Shown here piece by piece: positions 46,701-55,217 of a stretch of 64,000 nucleotides of DNA. Source of the DNA: Rhodovastum atsumiense (lineage in GTDB: Bacteria > Pseudomonadota > Alphaproteobacteria > Acetobacterales > Acetobacteraceae). The stretch covers positions 1,355,001 through 1,419,000 of the forward strand of contig NZ_OW485601.1 in NCBI RefSeq assembly GCF_937425535.1. Reading direction: 5' to 3'. Within the stretch, counting starts at the first letter, position 1. Each line of letters begins with the position of its first letter. Both the position numbers and the translations under genes were made by a program. Below the pieces are notes generated by a model. The model did not search any database and was not told where the DNA came from. It saw nothing but the letters and a program-made list of their open reading frames with translations.

Positions 46701-47599
46701 GCCGCCATGGCACCGAGGCCGGCAGCACCGGCGATGACGGGCGCACCGGCTTTCTCTCGCTGCGCTTCGGCCGTCGCGGCACCGACCCCGACACGCTCAC
46801 CGCCTTCCTCACCGAGTTGGTAGCGACCGATCCGCGCAACGTGCTGCCCGAAGGCGACAACGTTCCGATCTGGGACGCCCCGGTGGTCGGCATCGCCGCG
46901 GCCGACGACGCGCTGTTCGCGAAGCTCAAGGAACCGGGCGTGGTCGGACCGATCCACGAGAACCCGGAGTACTGGCTGCCCGGCGCCCGCGCGGTGGTCA
47001 GCTTCTTCCTGCCTTTCTCGCACGCGGTGAAGCGCAGCTACGACCGGCATTCCCACCTGCCGTCGCTGGAATGGGTATCGGGCCGCCTCAACGGCGAGGT
47101 GTTCGTCAACCTGGCGCGGCGGGCGCTCGCCGCCTATCTGCGCGCCGAGGGCGGCAGGGCCGTGGTGCCGAACCTGCAGGCGCATTACCGGGCGGTCAAT
47201 CACATCCCGATGTGGTCGGAACGGCACGTTGCCTTCATCGCCGGCGTCGGCACGTTCGGCCTGCATGCCGGCCTGCTGACCGCCAAGGGTGCGGCCGGGC
47301 GCATCGGCAGCGTGGTGACCGATCTGCCGTTGGTGCCAACGCCACGCGCGTACAGCGAAGTCTACGAGTATTGCCCGTGGTTCACCGATCGCAGTTGCGG
47401 TGCCTGCATCGCCCGCTGCCCGGTAGGGGCGGTGCACGAAACCGGCAAGGACCATGCGATCTGCCTGACCAACGGGCGCGACCACATCCGCCCGGCCTAT
47501 GCCGAGTGGGGCTACCATTCCTGCGGCCATTGCCAGAACAACCTGCCCTGCAGCAACGGCATCCCGCCCGGCGCCCGCCGCGCCGCCACCCCGGCCTAG
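46697..47599 (+). CDS. QueG-like 4Fe-4S protein
   Basis: A 300-residue iron-sulfur protein related to the epoxyqueuosine reductase/reductive dehalogenase group. Two ferredoxin-type motifs are near the C-terminus: SCGACIARCPVGAVHE with ICLTN, and SCGHCQNNLPCSNGIP. The N-terminal part has PEYWLPGARAVVSFFLPFSH and AFIAGVGTFGLHAGLLTAKG, as in QueG. The start (46697) overlaps the previous stop by ATGA. Placed in a sulfur-uptake operon, it more likely acts on the imported compound or as an electron donor than in tRNA modification, but this is inferred. Confidence 0.78.
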   Translation: MSRHGTEAGSTGDDGRTGFLSLRFGRRGTDPDTLTAFLTELVATDPRNVLPEGDNVPIWDAPVVGIAAADDALFAKLKEPGVVGPIHENPEYWLPGARAVVSFFLPFSHAVKRSYDRHSHLPSLEWVSGRLNGEVFVNLARRALAAYLRAEGGRAVVPNLQAHYRAVNHIPMWSERHVAFIAGVGTFGLHAGLLTAKGAAGRIGSVVTDLPLVPTPRAYSEVYEYCPWFTDRSCGACIARCPVGAVHETGKDHAICLTNGRDHIRPAYAEWGYHSCGHCQNNLPCSNGIPPGARRAATPA

Positions 47600-47612
47600 G
47601 CCGGGGTGGCGG
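47583..47612. terminator. perfect palindrome between convergent genes
   Basis: CCGCCACCCCGGCC-TA-GGCCGGGGTGGCGG: 14-bp perfect arms around the TA of the QueG-like gene's TAG stop. It ends 15 bases before the 3' end of the opposite ATPase gene, so it can end transcripts from both sides. Confidence 0.7.
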
Positions 47613-47627
47613 AGAAAATGACCGTCT

Positions 47628-48419
47628 TCAGTGCAATCCCGCCCCCGGCAGCGCGCCACCTTCCCCCATCGCCCGCAACACCTGCCGCCGCAACGTGCCG
47701 AACGCCTCACCGGTGCGGTCGCGCGGACGCGGCAGCGGCACTTCGATGCGCGCGCCGATCTGCCCCGGTGTCGACTGCATCACCACGACCGTATCACTGA
47801 GATACAGCGCTTCCTCGACATCATGCGTCACCAGCAGCGTGGTCACGCCCCGTGCCTGCCACAGTCGCAGCAGTTCCTCCTGCAGCCGCAGGCGGGTGAT
47901 CGCATCCAGCGCGCCGAACGGCTCGTCGAGCAGCAGGATGCGCGGGGCCCGCACCAGGGCCCGCGCGATCGCGCCGCGTTGCGCCATCCCGCCCGACAAC
48001 TGGTGCGGGAAGGCGTCGGCGAAGTCCTGAAGCCCCACCAGGTGCAACACCTCGCTGACCCGGCCCTGGCGCGCCGCCGCCGGCACGCCGAGCCCCTCCA
48101 GCGCCAGCGAGACGTTTCCTGCCAGCGTCAGCCATGGCAACAGGCGATGATCCTGGAAAGCGATGGAGCGATCCCGATGGATGCCGCGCACCACCGTTCC
48201 GTCCACCAGGATCTCGCCGCGGTCGCACGGCTCCAGGCCGACGACCAGCCGCAGCAGCGTCGATTTTCCGCAGCCGCTGGGCCCGACGATGCTGACGAAG
48301 CCGCCACCGTTCACCTCCAGGCTGACATCCTCCAGCACCGCGAGACGGCGCCCTTCGACGTCGTAGCGCTTCCCCACATGGCGCAGCGCGAGGCGGCCGT
48401 TGCCGCTGCCGGTCGCCAC
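47628..48419 (-). CDS. SsuB-type ABC transporter ATPase (second transporter)
   Basis: A 263-residue ATPase. Walker [18 protein letters not shown]-loop AFQDHRLLPWLTLAGNVSLA, signature LSGGMAQRGAIARAL, Walker B ILLLDEPFGALD and switch VTHDVEEALYLSD. The start is placed at GTG 48417-48419, four bases after the stop of the DszB-like gene, with TGAGG immediately upstream; the open frame extends far into that gene but is non-coding there. It is the last gene of the operon 51475-47628. Confidence 0.88.
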   Translation of the reverse strand: MATGSGNGRLALRHVGKRYDVEGRRLAVLEDVSLEVNGGGFVSIVGPSGCGKSTLLRLVVGLEPCDRGEILVDGTVVRGIHRDRSIAFQDHRLLPWLTLAGNVSLALEGLGVPAAARQGRVSEVLHLVGLQDFADAFPHQLSGGMAQRGAIARALVRAPRILLLDEPFGALDAITRLRLQEELLRLWQARGVTTLLVTHDVEEALYLSDTVVVMQSTPGQIGARIEVPLPRPRDRTGEAFGTLRRQVLRAMGEGGALPGAGLH

Positions 48420-48423
48420 CGCC

Positions 48424-49497
48424 TCAGGCCGTTGCCAGGGCTTCGGCCAGGAACCGGTCGTCGGCCCACCCGGCAATGTCGAAATCGCCATGGACATAGC
48501 CGTGCGTGCGCAGGAACTGCTTCTGGATGCCGATCGCGGCGAGGTTCCGTGGCGACAGGTCCGGCACGAAATCGGTGTGGGCAATCGCCGCCGCCGTGCC
48601 GGCCGCATCGGGCAGGTAGGTGACGCGGGCCAGAATCTCAGCCGCCGCGCTGCGATTGGCGTTGATCCACCGCCCCGCCCGCACCGCCGCACGCAGGAAC
48701 GCCACGACGATGTCAGGTGCCTCGGCGGCCAGTTCCGCGCTGACGGTCAGGGCGTACGGGCTGTTGGCGATCTGCAGCGTCCAGTCGGGATGGCGGGCCA
48801 GGTCCTCGATCACCCGCACGCGTCCCGTGCGCTCCAGCAAGGTGGAGCGGCCATGCGCGGCAAACACCGCGTCCACCTCGCCGGCGAACAAGGCACCGAC
48901 TTCCACGTTCTGCGCCAGCGCATCACGATCATGGCGCCCCCACAATTCGGAAGGCCGGCGGGCCGGCGCGGGGGCGACGTCGTCGGGCCAGGCGATGTCG
49001 CGGATCTCCACCTGCGAGCGGGTCAACCCCGACACTGCCAGCGCCAGCTCAATGCCCCGCTCGGCGGTGGCGCGCCACCAGTCCACCTTCCGTTCGTTCA
49101 GGCTGCGGGGCAGGCCGATGCGCCGCCCGGCGAGATCGGCGACCCGGCGGATGTCGCTGTCGGTGCGCACCAGGATCTGGCCGCCATCATGCGCGGCGGT
49201 GAGCGCCAGCAGCTTCGTCCGCGCCTGGTCGGCATGCGCCCAGATCGAGGGAACGTTGCCGCCGTCACGGAACAGCGCCGGGTGGCGGTGGCTGAAATGC
49301 GGCAGCCAGCCCGCGCCGTCGGCCAGCGAACGCAGATAGGACAGCTTTGCGCCGACGCGCTTCAGCTCGTCTTCCAGCCAGCCCAGTTCGGCGGCCACGT
49401 TCGAGGCCACGTAGACCGGGCAGATGGTGTAGTACGCCTCGCGCGGGGCGGAAGACCGGTCGATCGCTGCATCCCGGTCGAGCACGATGTCGCTCAT
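48424..49497 (-). CDS. DszB-like protein (candidate desulfinase) within an ABC operon
   Basis: A 357-residue protein with a periplasmic-binding-protein fold. It lacks a signal peptide (begins MSDIVLDRDAAIDRSS), so it should be cytoplasmic. It keeps residues of the sulfinate desulfinase DszB as I recall them: Cys26 in YYTICPVYVAS (DszB Cys27 in CPVP), His67 and Arg77 in PHFSHRHPALFRDGG (DszB His60 and Arg70, same ten-residue spacing), and DIRRVADLAGRRIGLPRS. DszB releases sulfite from aryl sulfinates. It sits between the permease and ATPase genes. A substrate-binding protein that lost its signal is the alternative. Confidence 0.72.
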   Translation of the reverse strand: MSDIVLDRDAAIDRSSAPREAYYTICPVYVASNVAAELGWLEDELKRVGAKLSYLRSLADGAGWLPHFSHRHPALFRDGGNVPSIWAHADQARTKLLALTAAHDGGQILVRTDSDIRRVADLAGRRIGLPRSLNERKVDWWRATAERGIELALAVSGLTRSQVEIRDIAWPDDVAPAPARRPSELWGRHDRDALAQNVEVGALFAGEVDAVFAAHGRSTLLERTGRVRVIEDLARHPDWTLQIANSPYALTVSAELAAEAPDIVVAFLRAAVRAGRWINANRSAAAEILARVTYLPDAAGTAAAIAHTDFVPDLSPRNLAAIGIQKQFLRTHGYVHGDFDIAGWADDRFLAEALATA

Positions 49498-49526
49498 GGA
49501 AGGATTCGCTCCGATGCTGGAAAGGA

Positions 49527-50360
49527 TCACTGTCCCGGAAAGCCCTGCTGCCACCGCAGCAGCCGGCGCTCGAGCAGGCGCAACAGACGGTCGATGGTGA
49601 ATCCGACGAGGCCGATCACCACCATGCAGACCAGCAACTGGTCGGTCATCAGCAGCGCCTGGGCCCGGAAGATCAGGTAGCCGATGCCCTGCATGCCGCT
49701 CAGTCCCTCGGCGACCACGATCAGCGCCCAGGCGAGGCTCGCGCCGTAGCGGATGCCAACCAGGATGCTCGGCATCGCCGCCGGCAGGATCACGCGCCGC
49801 ACCAGTTGCAGGCGGCTCAGCGTCAGCACCGCACCGAGATCGGCATACAGCTTCGGCACGCCCCGCACGCCCTGCAGCGTGTTGAGGAACACCGGGAAGA
49901 ACACGACCTTGCTGATCACCACCACCTTGGCGAGCGGGCCGATTCCCACCCACAGCACGATCAGCGGCAGCCAGGCGATCGATGGAATCTGCCGCACGCT
50001 GTCCAGCGTCGGGCCAAGCAGGCGCTCCACCGGTCGCGACAGGCCGCAGGCCAGGCCGACCAGCAGGCCGAGCCCACCGCCCCAGGCAAATCCCTGCAGC
50101 ACGATCGACAGGCTGATCACCAGGTCGTCGAGGAAATTCTGATGCAGCAGCATCTCGACCAGAGCGAGAGCGGTGCGCTCCGGCGTCGGCAGGAACACCG
50201 CCGAAACCCAGCCCAGATGTGACGCCAGTTCCCAGGCGAGGAAGATCAGCAGTGGCAGGGTGGCCCCCCCCGCGATGCGCAGCGGGGCACCGCTCCAACG
50301 CGGCGGGCGGCGACCTGTCGCCGCGACCGCCACCGGGACGGCATCGGCGGCAGCGCTCAT
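49527..50360 (-). CDS. SsuC/TauC-type ABC transporter permease (second transporter)
   Basis: A 277-residue permease. LRIAGGATLPLLIFLAWELA is the first helix; EAA loop DLGAVLTLSRLQLVRRVILP; VGIRYGASLAWALIVVAEGL and GIGYLIFRAQALLMTDQLLV are family blocks. It overlaps the binding-protein gene upstream by ATGA (50357-50360) and lies 29 bases before the DszB-like gene. Confidence 0.9.
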   Translation of the reverse strand: MSAAADAVPVAVAATGRRPPRWSGAPLRIAGGATLPLLIFLAWELASHLGWVSAVFLPTPERTALALVEMLLHQNFLDDLVISLSIVLQGFAWGGGLGLLVGLACGLSRPVERLLGPTLDSVRQIPSIAWLPLIVLWVGIGPLAKVVVISKVVFFPVFLNTLQGVRGVPKLYADLGAVLTLSRLQLVRRVILPAAMPSILVGIRYGASLAWALIVVAEGLSGMQGIGYLIFRAQALLMTDQLLVCMVVIGLVGFTIDRLLRLLERRLLRWQQGFPGQ

Positions 50361-51475
50361 TGATACACCGAATGGCTGCCGCCGCGGAAGAAGCGGCCAT
50401 CGACGAAACCCTCGATCACGTCATCCGACAACGGGCGCCGACCGAGGATGTCGTCGCCCTGCGCGATGTACCAGGCCTGGAAGGCCTTGATCGCCCCACG
50501 CGCCGCATCGGCCGAGGGCTCGCCGTCGATGAACTCGAACGCCGAGGGATCGGTCAGTTCGAAGCGGGCCACCGCCACCGGCACACGCGTCTCGCGCGCG
50601 ACGATCGCCGCCGCCGCGTCGGGATTTTGTGCCACCCAGGCAATGGTGCGCTCGCGCGCGCGCAGGAAGGCGACGATCGCCTCCGGATAGCGCTCGGCGA
50701 AGTCACGCATCGCGAAATAGGCGACACGCCCGGCGGCATTCACGTAGATGCCGTCCTCGGGGCTGCGGCCGATCACCTTGACCTGACCCGAGAGATACAC
50801 CCCCGCGGCATCCGGCAGGGCGATATGGGTGGAGATGGCCTCGATCCGCCCGCTGAGCAGCGCGCTCGTGTTCGCGACCGTGCTGCTGATGTTGGTGAAG
50901 CGCACCGCGCCCCGGCGCTCGCCGATATCCAGCGGGACACCGGCGGCGCTCAGGATCTCGGTGGGAGAGGTCCAGCCGCAGCTGATCCGGTTGGCGCCGA
51001 GCGCCTGCCCCCGCAGGTCGGCGACCGTGCGCACGGGGGAGTCGGTCCGCGCCAGCACCGGCGTGCGATACGATGTCGACGGGCCTGACAGCCACACCAC
51101 CCGGGCATCAATGCCGTTCGCCTTGTGAACCGCTGCCGGATACATCATGCGTTGCGCAAGCGCGAGCCCGCCCCGATCGAGCAGCGCCGCCTCGGTGCCG
51201 CCGAGTTGCGAGCTGCCGGGATCGACCAGGCGGATCGTGCGCGTGCCCAGCGGCGCATAGGCCTCGGCGAGGAATCCCCTGGCCTGGGCAATGACGGTCC
51301 AAAGGCTCAGTGGCAGGTTGATGGCCGGCAGGGTCGGTGCCGGCTGCTGGGCTTGCGCCGCCCCGGGGAACATCCCGAGCAGACCGCCCAGCAGCACAAG
51401 GACGCCACACACATGGCGTGGGCTGGCGCCAGGACAGGCAGGGAACGCGGCGGTGCGCGGTGAGCCGGCGCTCAT
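50357..51475 (-). CDS. sulfonate/nitrate-type substrate-binding protein (second transporter)
   Basis: About 372 residues. The signal contains VCGVLVLLGGLLGMFPGAAQ with cleavage near AQA. The mature part has LSLWTVIAQARGFLAEAYAP, NRISCGWTSPTEILSAAGVP and GRIEAISTHIALPDAAGVYL. Start 51475 has GGGGGG upstream. First gene of the four-gene operon binding protein - permease - DszB-like - ATPase; transcribed away from the amidohydrolase gene. Ligand is unknown but likely an anionic organosulfur compound. Confidence 0.85.
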   Translation of the reverse strand: MSAGSPRTAAFPACPGASPRHVCGVLVLLGGLLGMFPGAAQAQQPAPTLPAINLPLSLWTVIAQARGFLAEAYAPLGTRTIRLVDPGSSQLGGTEAALLDRGGLALAQRMMYPAAVHKANGIDARVVWLSGPSTSYRTPVLARTDSPVRTVADLRGQALGANRISCGWTSPTEILSAAGVPLDIGERRGAVRFTNISSTVANTSALLSGRIEAISTHIALPDAAGVYLSGQVKVIGRSPEDGIYVNAAGRVAYFAMRDFAERYPEAIVAFLRARERTIAWVAQNPDAAAAIVARETRVPVAVARFELTDPSAFEFIDGEPSADAARGAIKAFQAWYIAQGDDILGRRPLSDDVIEGFVDGRFFRGGSHSVYQ

Positions 51476-51488
51476 GGACCCCCCAATC

Positions 51489-51511
51489 ATCAACAATGTC
51501 AAAATGTTGAT
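51489..51511. promoter_or_regulatory. inverted repeat in divergent promoter region
   Basis: ATCAACA-ATGTCAAAA-TGTTGAT has perfect 7-bp arms, in an AT-rich gap of 116 bases between the binding protein gene (starts 51475) and the amidohydrolase gene (starts 51592). A shared operator for the two divergent units is plausible; the regulator is unknown. Confidence 0.55.
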
Positions 51512-51591
51512 TGTTTTGTTCCACGAGTTTGGGATGTCTATCATCCGGAGTCAATCACGAATCGAACAAGTGCAATCACCGGACCCAGAGC

Positions 51592-52539
51592 ATGGCCAGC
51601 CCCCTGCCCCCCCCCCTGATCGATTTTCACAGCCATCACCTGCCCGCCCGCTGGCCGGCGACCACGGCCCGCGGATTGCCGCCGGCGCAGGCGGCCCGCT
51701 GGGACCGCATCAATGCCCGCCTCGCCGATCCTGCGGCGCTGGTGGCCCATATCGACAGCGGTGATCTGGCGGCCCGGGTCGTCAACATCCCCGCTGCCCT
51801 GTTCGCCGCCGGTGACGTGGTACCGCTTGCGACCTGGCGCGCGCTCAACGACACCCTCGCCGAGCTGGTCGCCACCCGGCCAGGCCAGTTGATCGGGCTG
51901 GTCGCGGTGGATGCCTTCGCCGGCGAAGAAGCGGCGGCGGAGATCGAGCGCGGCGTGCGGCAACTGGGGTTGCGCGGCGTGTTCGTCGACAGCGCCCGCG
52001 GCGAGGCGCTGCTCGATGCGCCGGAGGCCCGCCCGGCGCTGCAGGCCGCCGCCACGCTCGGCGTGCCGGTATTCGTGCATCCCGTCAATCCGCAGCCGCT
52101 GACCCGGCAACTCGCGCGGTATCCCAATCTTGGCACGTTGCTGGCACGTGGCACGGTCAACGCGGCAACCCTGGTGGCGCTGATCGAAGGCGAGGTGTTC
52201 GACACGCTGCCGGCGCTGAAGGTGGTGGTCACCACACTGGCCATCGGCGGCGTGTTGCTTGCCCGCGGGTATCTCGGCCATGCCGCACGGCCCGACGCGC
52301 TCTCCCTGCTGCGGCGACACGTGCACATCGACACCATGGGCTTCGACCCGGCGCTGATCCGCATCGCCGTCGAGACACTCGGCATCGACAACGTGCTGGC
52401 CGGCAGCGACTGGCCGATCGTCAACGACGCGCCGATCCGCGACCGCGCCGCCGCCGCCTTCGCCGCCGCCGGCCTGGACGAGGCCGCCGCCGCGCAGGTC
52501 GCCGCCGGCAACGCACGACGCCTGCTTGCGATCGCATGA
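51592..52539 (+). CDS. amidohydrolase-2 family metal hydrolase/decarboxylase
   Basis: A 315-residue TIM-barrel enzyme of the ACMSD-like family. Metal ligands: His13 and His15 in LIDFHSHHLP, a later His in VFVHPVNPQ and the Asp in LAGSDWPIVND. Members hydrolyse amides or decarboxylate aromatic acids. It starts the rightward unit with a methyltransferase gene 64 bases downstream, facing the sulfonate-type transporter operon. The substrate is probably a breakdown product of the imported compound (inference). Confidence 0.82.
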   Translation: MASPLPPPLIDFHSHHLPARWPATTARGLPPAQAARWDRINARLADPAALVAHIDSGDLAARVVNIPAALFAAGDVVPLATWRALNDTLAELVATRPGQLIGLVAVDAFAGEEAAAEIERGVRQLGLRGVFVDSARGEALLDAPEARPALQAAATLGVPVFVHPVNPQPLTRQLARYPNLGTLLARGTVNAATLVALIEGEVFDTLPALKVVVTTLAIGGVLLARGYLGHAARPDALSLLRRHVHIDTMGFDPALIRIAVETLGIDNVLAGSDWPIVNDAPIRDRAAAAFAAAGLDEAAAAQVAAGNARRLLAIA

Positions 52540-52603
52540 CCGGGAGGCCCGGCGTGGATAAAGTCCGATCGGTCGCATCGAACAGCTTTCCGGGAGAACT
52601 CCC

Positions 52604-53620
52604 ATGAGTCCTGCTGACCTGTCGGTTACGCCCGAGCGGATCCTGCAATTCACCTGGGGATTCGCGCCCCCGCTGGTGATCGAGGCCGCGGTCCGGCACC
52701 GGGTGTTCGACGTGCTGGCGCAGCATCCCGCGACCATCGACGAACTGGCGCAGGCGACCGGTGCGTCCCGCCGCGGCCTCATCGCCATTGCCAATGTCCT
52801 GGCCGGTCTCGGGCTGCTCGGCCGCGACACGGCCGGACGCTACGCGCTGACCCCCGAAAGCGCGGCCTTCCTGGTCAGCGGACAGCCGGGATATCTCGGC
52901 GGCATTTTCCACCATATGCGCTCACAGGTGCTGACAAGCTGGCTGCATCTGGCCGAGGTCGTGGGCAGCGGCCGGCCGGTGGCCGCGGTCAATTCCGTGA
53001 GCGATGGTGCCGCCTTCTTCGCCGAATTCGTGGAAGCCCTGTTTCCGATGAACTATCCGGCGGCCCGGGCGCTGGCCGCGGCGCTCGACCTCGGCCGGGC
53101 CGGCGGACCGGTTTCGGTGCTCGACCTGGCCACCGGGTCGGGGGTGTGGGGCCTGGCGCTGGCACAGGCCTCGCCGCATGTCACGGTGCGGGCCGTGGAC
53201 TGGGCCGAGGTGCTGCCGGTGACGCGGACGGTGGCGGAGCGGCTCGGGCTGGCCGACCGGCTCACGACGGTCGCCGGGGACCTGCTGGAAGTGGATTTCG
53301 GCGGCGGGCATCAGGTGGCCACGCTCGGCCATATCCTGCACAGCGAGGGGGTCGAGCGCGCACAGGCGCTGCTGCGCCGCGTGCATGCGGCGCTGGCCCC
53401 GGGCGGCACGATCGCCGTCGCCGAGTTCCTGGTCGATGCCGACCGCCGCGGGCCGCTGCAGGGCCTGATCTTCGCCGTGAACATGGTGGTCAACACCGAG
53501 GCCGGCGGCACCTATTCCTTCGAGGAAATCGCCGGGTGGCTGACCGGCGCAGGCTTCGTCGATGTGCGTCCATTGCCGGTGCCCGGCCCATCGCCCCTGA
53601 TCCTTGCAACACGGAGCTGA
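52604..53620 (+). CDS. SAM-dependent small-molecule O-methyltransferase-like protein
   Basis: A 338-residue protein. An N-terminal winged-helix dimerisation domain (HRVFDVLAQHPATIDELAQA) is followed by a Rossmann methyltransferase: SAM motif SVLDLATGSGVWGLALAQAS and HVTVRAVDWAEVLPVTRTVA. HILHSEGVERAQALLRRVHA and LAPGGTIAVAEFLVDADRR resemble plant-type O-methyltransferases (Methyltransf_2 group). Ribosome site GGGAGAACTCCC. It may methylate a thiol or hydroxyl product of this cluster. Confidence 0.82.
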   Translation: MSPADLSVTPERILQFTWGFAPPLVIEAAVRHRVFDVLAQHPATIDELAQATGASRRGLIAIANVLAGLGLLGRDTAGRYALTPESAAFLVSGQPGYLGGIFHHMRSQVLTSWLHLAEVVGSGRPVAAVNSVSDGAAFFAEFVEALFPMNYPAARALAAALDLGRAGGPVSVLDLATGSGVWGLALAQASPHVTVRAVDWAEVLPVTRTVAERLGLADRLTTVAGDLLEVDFGGGHQVATLGHILHSEGVERAQALLRRVHAALAPGGTIAVAEFLVDADRRGPLQGLIFAVNMVVNTEAGGTYSFEEIAGWLTGAGFVDVRPLPVPGPSPLILATRS

Positions 53621-53638
53621 CGCCACGCTGCACCATGG

Positions 53639-53663
53639 GAGACCTGCCGGGAGGTCAGGTCTC
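53639..53663. terminator. bidirectional hairpin between convergent genes
   Basis: GAGACCTG-CCGGGAGGT-CAGGTCTC: 8-bp perfect stem with further CC/GG pairing inside the loop. It overlaps the stop codon of the leftward ABC ATPase gene and lies 19 bases after the methyltransferase stop. Confidence 0.6.
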
Positions 53664-54392
53664 TTCCAGTTCCGTGCTCAGCGCCCGCAGCGCAGCGGTG
53701 TGCGGATGAGTGACGCGGCCGGCGCGCAGGTCCTCGACGGCAAGGCGCTCGACCATCTCGCCGTTCTGCATGACGCCGATCGCGCCGCAAAGATGCGCCA
53801 CCACCGCAAGGTTGTGGCTGACCAGGATGTAGGTGAGGCCCCGGCTCCGCTGCAGGTCGGCGAGCAGGTTGAGCACCTCGGCCTGCACGGAGACATCGAG
53901 CGCACTGGTCGGCTCGTCCAGCAGCAGCACCTCCGGCCCGGCCATCAAAGCCCGGGCGATGGCGACGCGCTGGCGCTGGCCGCCGGAAAGCTGGTGCGGG
54001 TAACGGAAGCGCACCGCGGCAGGCAATGCCACATCGGAAAGCGCGCGCAGGATGCGGGATTCGGCATCACCCAACCCGTGCACCGCAAGCGGCTCGCTGA
54101 GGGTGCGGTCGACGGTATGGCGCGGGTGCAGCGAGCCGTACGGATCCTGGAACACCATCTGCACGCGGCGGAAGAACGCCTTGTCACGGCGTGGCGCAAG
54201 CGATGCGCCGTCGAGCCGCATCGTGCCGGTCCAGGCCGGGTTGAGCCCGGCCAGCGCCCGCAGCACGGTGGACTTGCCCGAGCCGCTCTCGCCGACGATG
54301 CCGAACGCCGCGCCGCGCGGCACGGTGAAGGACACGCCGCGCACCGCCTGCACGGCACCGAAGCGGACATGCAGGTCGCCAACCTCGATCAT
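53655..54392 (-). CDS. DppF/OppF-like ABC ATPase
   Basis: A 245-residue ATPase. Walker [19 protein letters not shown]-loop [20 protein letters not shown], signature [15 protein letters not shown], Walker [13 protein letters not shown], switch SHNLAVVAH. The PYGSLHPR string is typical of OppF/DppF. It lacks the C-terminal oligopeptide extension with four cysteines, being shorter than usual (about 245 rather than 320). Overlaps the next ATPase by ATGA; last gene of the leftward five-gene operon. Confidence 0.9.
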   Translation of the reverse strand: MIEVGDLHVRFGAVQAVRGVSFTVPRGAAFGIVGESGSGKSTVLRALAGLNPAWTGTMRLDGASLAPRRDKAFFRRVQMVFQDPYGSLHPRHTVDRTLSEPLAVHGLGDAESRILRALSDVALPAAVRFRYPHQLSGGQRQRVAIARALMAGPEVLLLDEPTSALDVSVQAEVLNLLADLQRSRGLTYILVSHNLAVVAHLCGAIGVMQNGEMVERLAVEDLRAGRVTHPHTAALRALSTELEET

Positions 54393-55216
54393 GCCAGCCA
54401 GGCCGGATCGCGCCGCAGCACCGGCAGGCGGGATTGCGGGCGGGTCAGCGTGGGCAGGCAGTCGAGCAGGCCACGCGTATAGGGATGGCTGGCATGGGTG
54501 AGCCCGGCGGCAGGCACTTCCTCGACGATGCGGCCGGCATACATCACCGCCACGCGGTCACAGAAATGCGCGACGAGGGGAAGATCATGACTGATCAGGA
54601 TCAGGCCCATGCCCCGCTGCGACACCAGCTCGTCAAGCAGGCGCAGGATCTCGGCCTGCACCGTGGCATCGAGGGCGCTGGTGGGTTCGTCGGCAATCAG
54701 CAGGTCGGGACCGGGGGCAAGCGCCATGGCGATCATGACGCGCTGCCCCATGCCCCCCGAGAGTTCGTGTGGATAGGCAGCGGCGACGCGGATGGGATCG
54801 CGGATCCGCACCTGCCGCAGCAGGTCCAGTGCCGCCTCCTGCGCCTCCCGTCGTGAACCGCGACGATGCGCCCGCCAGGCCTCGGCGATCTGCGCGCCGG
54901 CGGTCATTACCGGGTTCAGGGAATATTTCGGATCCTGCAGGATCAGCCCTGCCCGACGGCCGCGGATGGCGCGCATCCCGGATTCGCGCGCGCGCAGGAT
55001 ATCCGTGCCGGCGAAGTGCAGCCGGTCGGCGGTGACCTGCGCGTTGGCCGGCAGCAGGCGGAGAATGGCGCGGGCGGTGAGCGACTTTCCCGAACCGCTT
55101 TCGCCGACGATGCCAAGTTTCTCGGCACCGAGTGACAACGACACGCCGCGCACCGCCGCTACGGGCCCCTGCAGGGTGGAGAAGGCAATCTGAAGATTGG
55201 CGATTTCGACCAGCAT
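54389..55216 (-). CDS. DppD/OppD-like ABC ATPase
   Basis: A 275-residue ATPase. Walker [19 protein letters not shown]-loop LILQDPKYSLNPVMTAGAQI, signature LSGGMGQRVMIAMAL, Walker [13 protein letters not shown], switch [20 protein letters not shown]. The start at 55216 overlaps the stop of the permease gene upstream. Also short, without the full C-terminal iron-sulfur-like cysteine extension. Pairs with the DppF-like ATPase. Confidence 0.9.
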   Translation of the reverse strand: MLVEIANLQIAFSTLQGPVAAVRGVSLSLGAEKLGIVGESGSGKSLTARAILRLLPANAQVTADRLHFAGTDILRARESGMRAIRGRRAGLILQDPKYSLNPVMTAGAQIAEAWRAHRRGSRREAQEAALDLLRQVRIRDPIRVAAAYPHELSGGMGQRVMIAMALAPGPDLLIADEPTSALDATVQAEILRLLDELVSQRGMGLILISHDLPLVAHFCDRVAVMYAGRIVEEVPAAGLTHASHPYTRGLLDCLPTLTRPQSRLPVLRRDPAWLA

Positions 55217-55217
55217 G

